From contig DDJH01000063.1 in assembly GCA_002338895.1 (NCBI GenBank), forward strand, positions 9,849 to 18,118: a stretch of DNA of 8,270 nt, in the 5' to 3' direction. The position numbers were made by a program, and so were the translations under genes. Position 1 is the first letter of the stretch; every line of letters starts with the position of its first letter. The notes beneath the pieces are model-generated. The model was not told the DNA's origin. It was given only the letters and a program-made list of their open reading frames with translations, and made no database searches. Positions 6,518-8,270 of this stretch are shown in pieces. Source of the stretch: Lentisphaeria bacterium UBA1829 (GTDB lineage Bacteria; Verrucomicrobiota; Lentisphaeria; Victivallales; UBA1829).

Positions 6518-7330
6518 ATGAAAACAGAATCAGAACACGCCCGGCAAAACAGCATTCGCAGTCCGGAAATACTCGACACATTGTTCCGTCTGCACCTCTG
6601 CCGTTTCCGCCGGGGCATCTGGCCGTGGATTCAGCATGATCTCTGCCCGGGGCACTGGCGCTTCTACTGGAATCCGACTCCGGGCGGAGTTCTCCGAATC
6701 GGAAAACAGGAGATTCCACTGGAACCGGAATTCTTTTATCTGATTCCTCCCTTTCTGCGTTTTTCGACCTTTGCGCGAGCTCCCTTCGACCAGTTCTTCG
6801 TGCATTTCAACCTTTCCGTGAAACGACCGGGAATCGACCGGATCTTCCGCCTTCCGACGGATCCGGAAACCGTAAGCAGGATCCGCCGCTTCATTGCCGA
6901 CAGCGGAGAGTGGGAGAATCTGCAGATGCGGACTTTGCTGGTTCATGCGATTCTGTCGGAAGTACTTCTCCGTCTTCCGGAAGAGATGTTTCGTCTGGAG
7001 CGCTGTCCGGATCCCCGCATTGCGAAAATCTGCCGGCTTCTGGAGGAACCGGAGGGGGGCAAGCGGAGCAATGCCGAACTGGCCGCGCTTCTGCACATGT
7101 CACGCAACAGTTTCATCCGGCTTTTCCACCGGGAGACCGGAGAGACTCCGCAGCGGTATCACCGGAAGAAGTGCATCGAGAAGGCCTGTGAACTTCTGCG
7201 CTCCGGCGATCGGACTATCGACGATGTGGCGGAGGAATCCGGCTTTTCCGACCGCAGCCATTTCTCCCGGATTTTCACGCAGATCACCGGCATCTCTCCG
7301 GGAGTTTTCCGCAAACGCCTTCATCCGTAA
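6518..7330 (+). CDS. AraC-family transcriptional regulator
   Basis: From ATG 6518 the protein is 270 residues. The N-terminal half is a cupin-like sensing domain, with the family-typical FDQFFVHFNL stretch near residues 90-99. The C-terminus holds the double helix-turn-helix: helix one around 184-205 (NAELAALLHMSRNSFIRLF) and helix two around 231-256 (IDDVAEESGFSDRSHFSRIF), ending ISPGVFRKRL. The frame is open back to ATG 6395 (311 residues), preceded by AGGAAGGAA at long spacing. I prefer 6518 because 6395-6517 is AT-rich, holds promoter-like strings and codes for an atypical lead. The weakness is that no good ribosome site precedes 6518. Divergent placement suggests it activates the pseudopilin-glycosidase operon, probably in response to a sugar. 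Confidence 0.88.
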   Translation: MKTESEHARQNSIRSPEILDTLFRLHLCRFRRGIWPWIQHDLCPGHWRFYWNPTPGGVLRIGKQEIPLEPEFFYLIPPFLRFSTFARAPFDQFFVHFNLSVKRPGIDRIFRLPTDPETVSRIRRFIADSGEWENLQMRTLLVHAILSEVLLRLPEEMFRLERCPDPRIAKICRLLEEPEGGKRSNAELAALLHMSRNSFIRLFHRETGETPQRYHRKKCIEKACELLRSGDRTIDDVAEESGFSDRSHFSRIFTQITGISPGVFRKRLHP

Positions 7331-7374
7331 TGCTCCTCCTCTTCGAGAGATCTGAAATATCGAGTTTTTTCATC

Positions 7375-7391
7375 TGTATCGATTTTATACA
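7375..7391. promoter_or_regulatory. Candidate operator TGTAT-N7-ATACA
   Basis: An exact 5-bp inverted repeat with a 7-bp spacer ends 16 bp before the -35 of the GntR/LacI-type gene. Size and AT-richness suit a dimeric GntR-type protein, so autoregulation is possible. The short arms keep confidence low. Confidence 0.3.
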
Positions 7392-7405
7392 AAAAATTTT
7401 CCCTG

Positions 7406-7416
7406 TATTGACAATA
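7406..7416. promoter_or_regulatory. Palindrome TATTGACAATA covering the -35 box
   Basis: An exact 11-bp palindrome (arms TATTG and CAATA around a central A) contains the TTGACA -35 element. A repressor bound here would block polymerase directly. It is a candidate operator for the regulator encoded just downstream. Confidence 0.4.
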
Positions 7417-7436
7417 TATGCTGGATATGCTATAAT
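7408..7436 (+). promoter_or_regulatory. Perfect consensus sigma-70-type promoter of the GntR/LacI-type gene
   Basis: TTGACA (7408-7413), a 17-bp spacer and TATAAT (7431-7436) match the consensus at all 12 positions, with an extended -10 TGC at 7428-7430. The start should be near 7443, giving a leader of about 34 bases. So strong a promoter in front of a regulator gene usually implies repression, probably by its own product. Confidence 0.9.
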
Positions 7437-7476
7437 CTATGCAGAGAACAATCACAACAAAGAAAAGAGACCATCG

Positions 7477-8270
7477 ATGCAGGAATGGAATCCTCGAAAA
7501 TTGAATACGGAACAGAATCTTCCACTCTACCGGGTTCTGGCGGATTGTCTGCGGGAAAGCATCCGGGAGGGAGAGCTGAAATGCGGAAGCCGTCTTCCAT
7601 CTTCGCGGGAACTTCAAAACGCATACCACCTCTCATCCAGCACAGTGGAGCACGGAGTGAAACTGCTCGTTCGGGAAGGATGGCTTCTCCGCCGTCCGCG
7701 GCTTGGCACATTTGTCAACAATCCGGAACACCGGCGGATCGTCCCTTCGAAAAAACTCCGGATCAAGGTTCTGTTCAGCAACATCGGGGTCGAGGGAGAG
7801 CACTGGTTCCGAGGACTTTTTTTCATTGAACAGTATCTCAGGGAACATCATGCGGAATTTCTTTTTGAACGGCAGGACCTGACCGCACCGACTGCGAATG
7901 CTCAGGAAATCATGAGCAGCTGCAATGGAGTCATTCTCTGCGGAACCAATCCCATTGATCTTGCGGAAGTTTTTCTGGAGCATCACTTTCCGTTTATTCT
8001 GATCGGCTCTCCGGACCGGAAAACACAGACCCTGAAAAGAATGGACGCCTTTCTTGGCGACGATGAAAGTCGAATCATCAAAGCGGTCAAAGCGCTGGTC
8101 GACATGGGGCACCGCCGCATCTCTGTAGTCTATGCCCCGGAAGATTCCATGTACGGCGAAGATCTGAGGAACGGTCTTTCCAAGGCGGCAGAGATGTTCC
8201 ATCTGAAAGAGGACCTCCAGGTTTATCCGCAGAAGATTGCAGGAGTGGAAACCGGCGACCAGGTCGGCTG
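7477..8270 (+). CDS. GntR-LacI hybrid transcriptional repressor (3' end outside the window)
   Basis: The frame is open from ATG 7477 to the right edge, giving 264 residues with no stop. Residues about 17-75 form a GntR winged helix: LPLYRVLADCLRESI, GSRLPSSRELQ, STVEHGVKLLVREGWL, RLGTFV. From about 93 a periplasmic-binding-protein-like LacI effector domain follows; DDESRIIKAVKALVDMGHRR (199-218) matches the conserved stretch ending in GHRRI. This architecture is that of AraR-type sugar-responsive repressors, which bind DNA as dimers and release it on binding a sugar. AAGAGA (7465-7470) is a modest ribosome site 6 bp upstream. Typical full length is 340-400 residues, so roughly a quarter to a third is missing. 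Targets may include itself and genes to the right. Confidence 0.88.
   Translation, partial: MQEWNPRKLNTEQNLPLYRVLADCLRESIREGELKCGSRLPSSRELQNAYHLSSSTVEHGVKLLVREGWLLRRPRLGTFVNNPEHRRIVPSKKLRIKVLFSNIGVEGEHWFRGLFFIEQYLREHHAEFLFERQDLTAPTANAQEIMSSCNGVILCGTNPIDLAEVFLEHHFPFILIGSPDRKTQTLKRMDAFLGDDESRIIKAVKALVDMGHRRISVVYAPEDSMYGEDLRNGLSKAAEMFHLKEDLQVYPQKIAGVETGDQVG

Noticed and set aside
7331..7372. A terminator after the AraC gene (T-run at 7365-7370)
   Set aside because: Only 3-4 bp stems can be formed near the T-run, so I cannot support a terminator here.

Overview
The window looks like chromosomal DNA of a GC-rich bacterium of the Planctomycetes/Verrucomicrobia/Lentisphaerae group, most likely a Victivallis-like Lentisphaerota. 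This rests on a pseudopilin with the H-X9-DG C-terminal signature next to a GH106-like glycosidase and an AraC-type regulator, a pattern typical of polysaccharide-degrading members of that group. Taxonomy is inferred; there is no rRNA or marker gene here.

Layout. Positions 1-80 hold the probable tail of an upstream gene, followed by a weak terminator hairpin near 194-216. Positions 248-2674 are a two-gene rightward operon: a PTS-IIA-like protein with two CBS domains, then an NhaD/ArsB/SLC13-type membrane transporter only 6 bp later. It ends at a strong hairpin terminator (2710-2750). Positions 2771-3170 have no credible protein gene but carry, on the minus strand, a near-perfect promoter, about 400 bases of nested helices and a 15-bp terminator stem: a probable large structured non-coding RNA of unknown family. 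Positions 3242-6286 form a leftward operon, pseudopilin then a GH106-like glycosidase without a signal peptide. Divergent from it is an AraC-family regulator (6518-7330), the likely controller. From 7477 to the right edge runs an incomplete gene for a GntR-LacI hybrid repressor, behind a perfect consensus promoter with overlapping palindromes.

How they work together. The right half reads as a carbohydrate-use locus: AraC and GntR/LacI-type sensors, a glycosidase probably attacking rhamnose-like residues, and a surface pseudopilin. The left operon probably couples ion or anion transport to phosphorylation and nucleotide sensing. The item most worth pursuing is the structured RNA between the two units, which I could not assign to RNase P RNA, tmRNA, SRP RNA or any riboswitch I know by eye.
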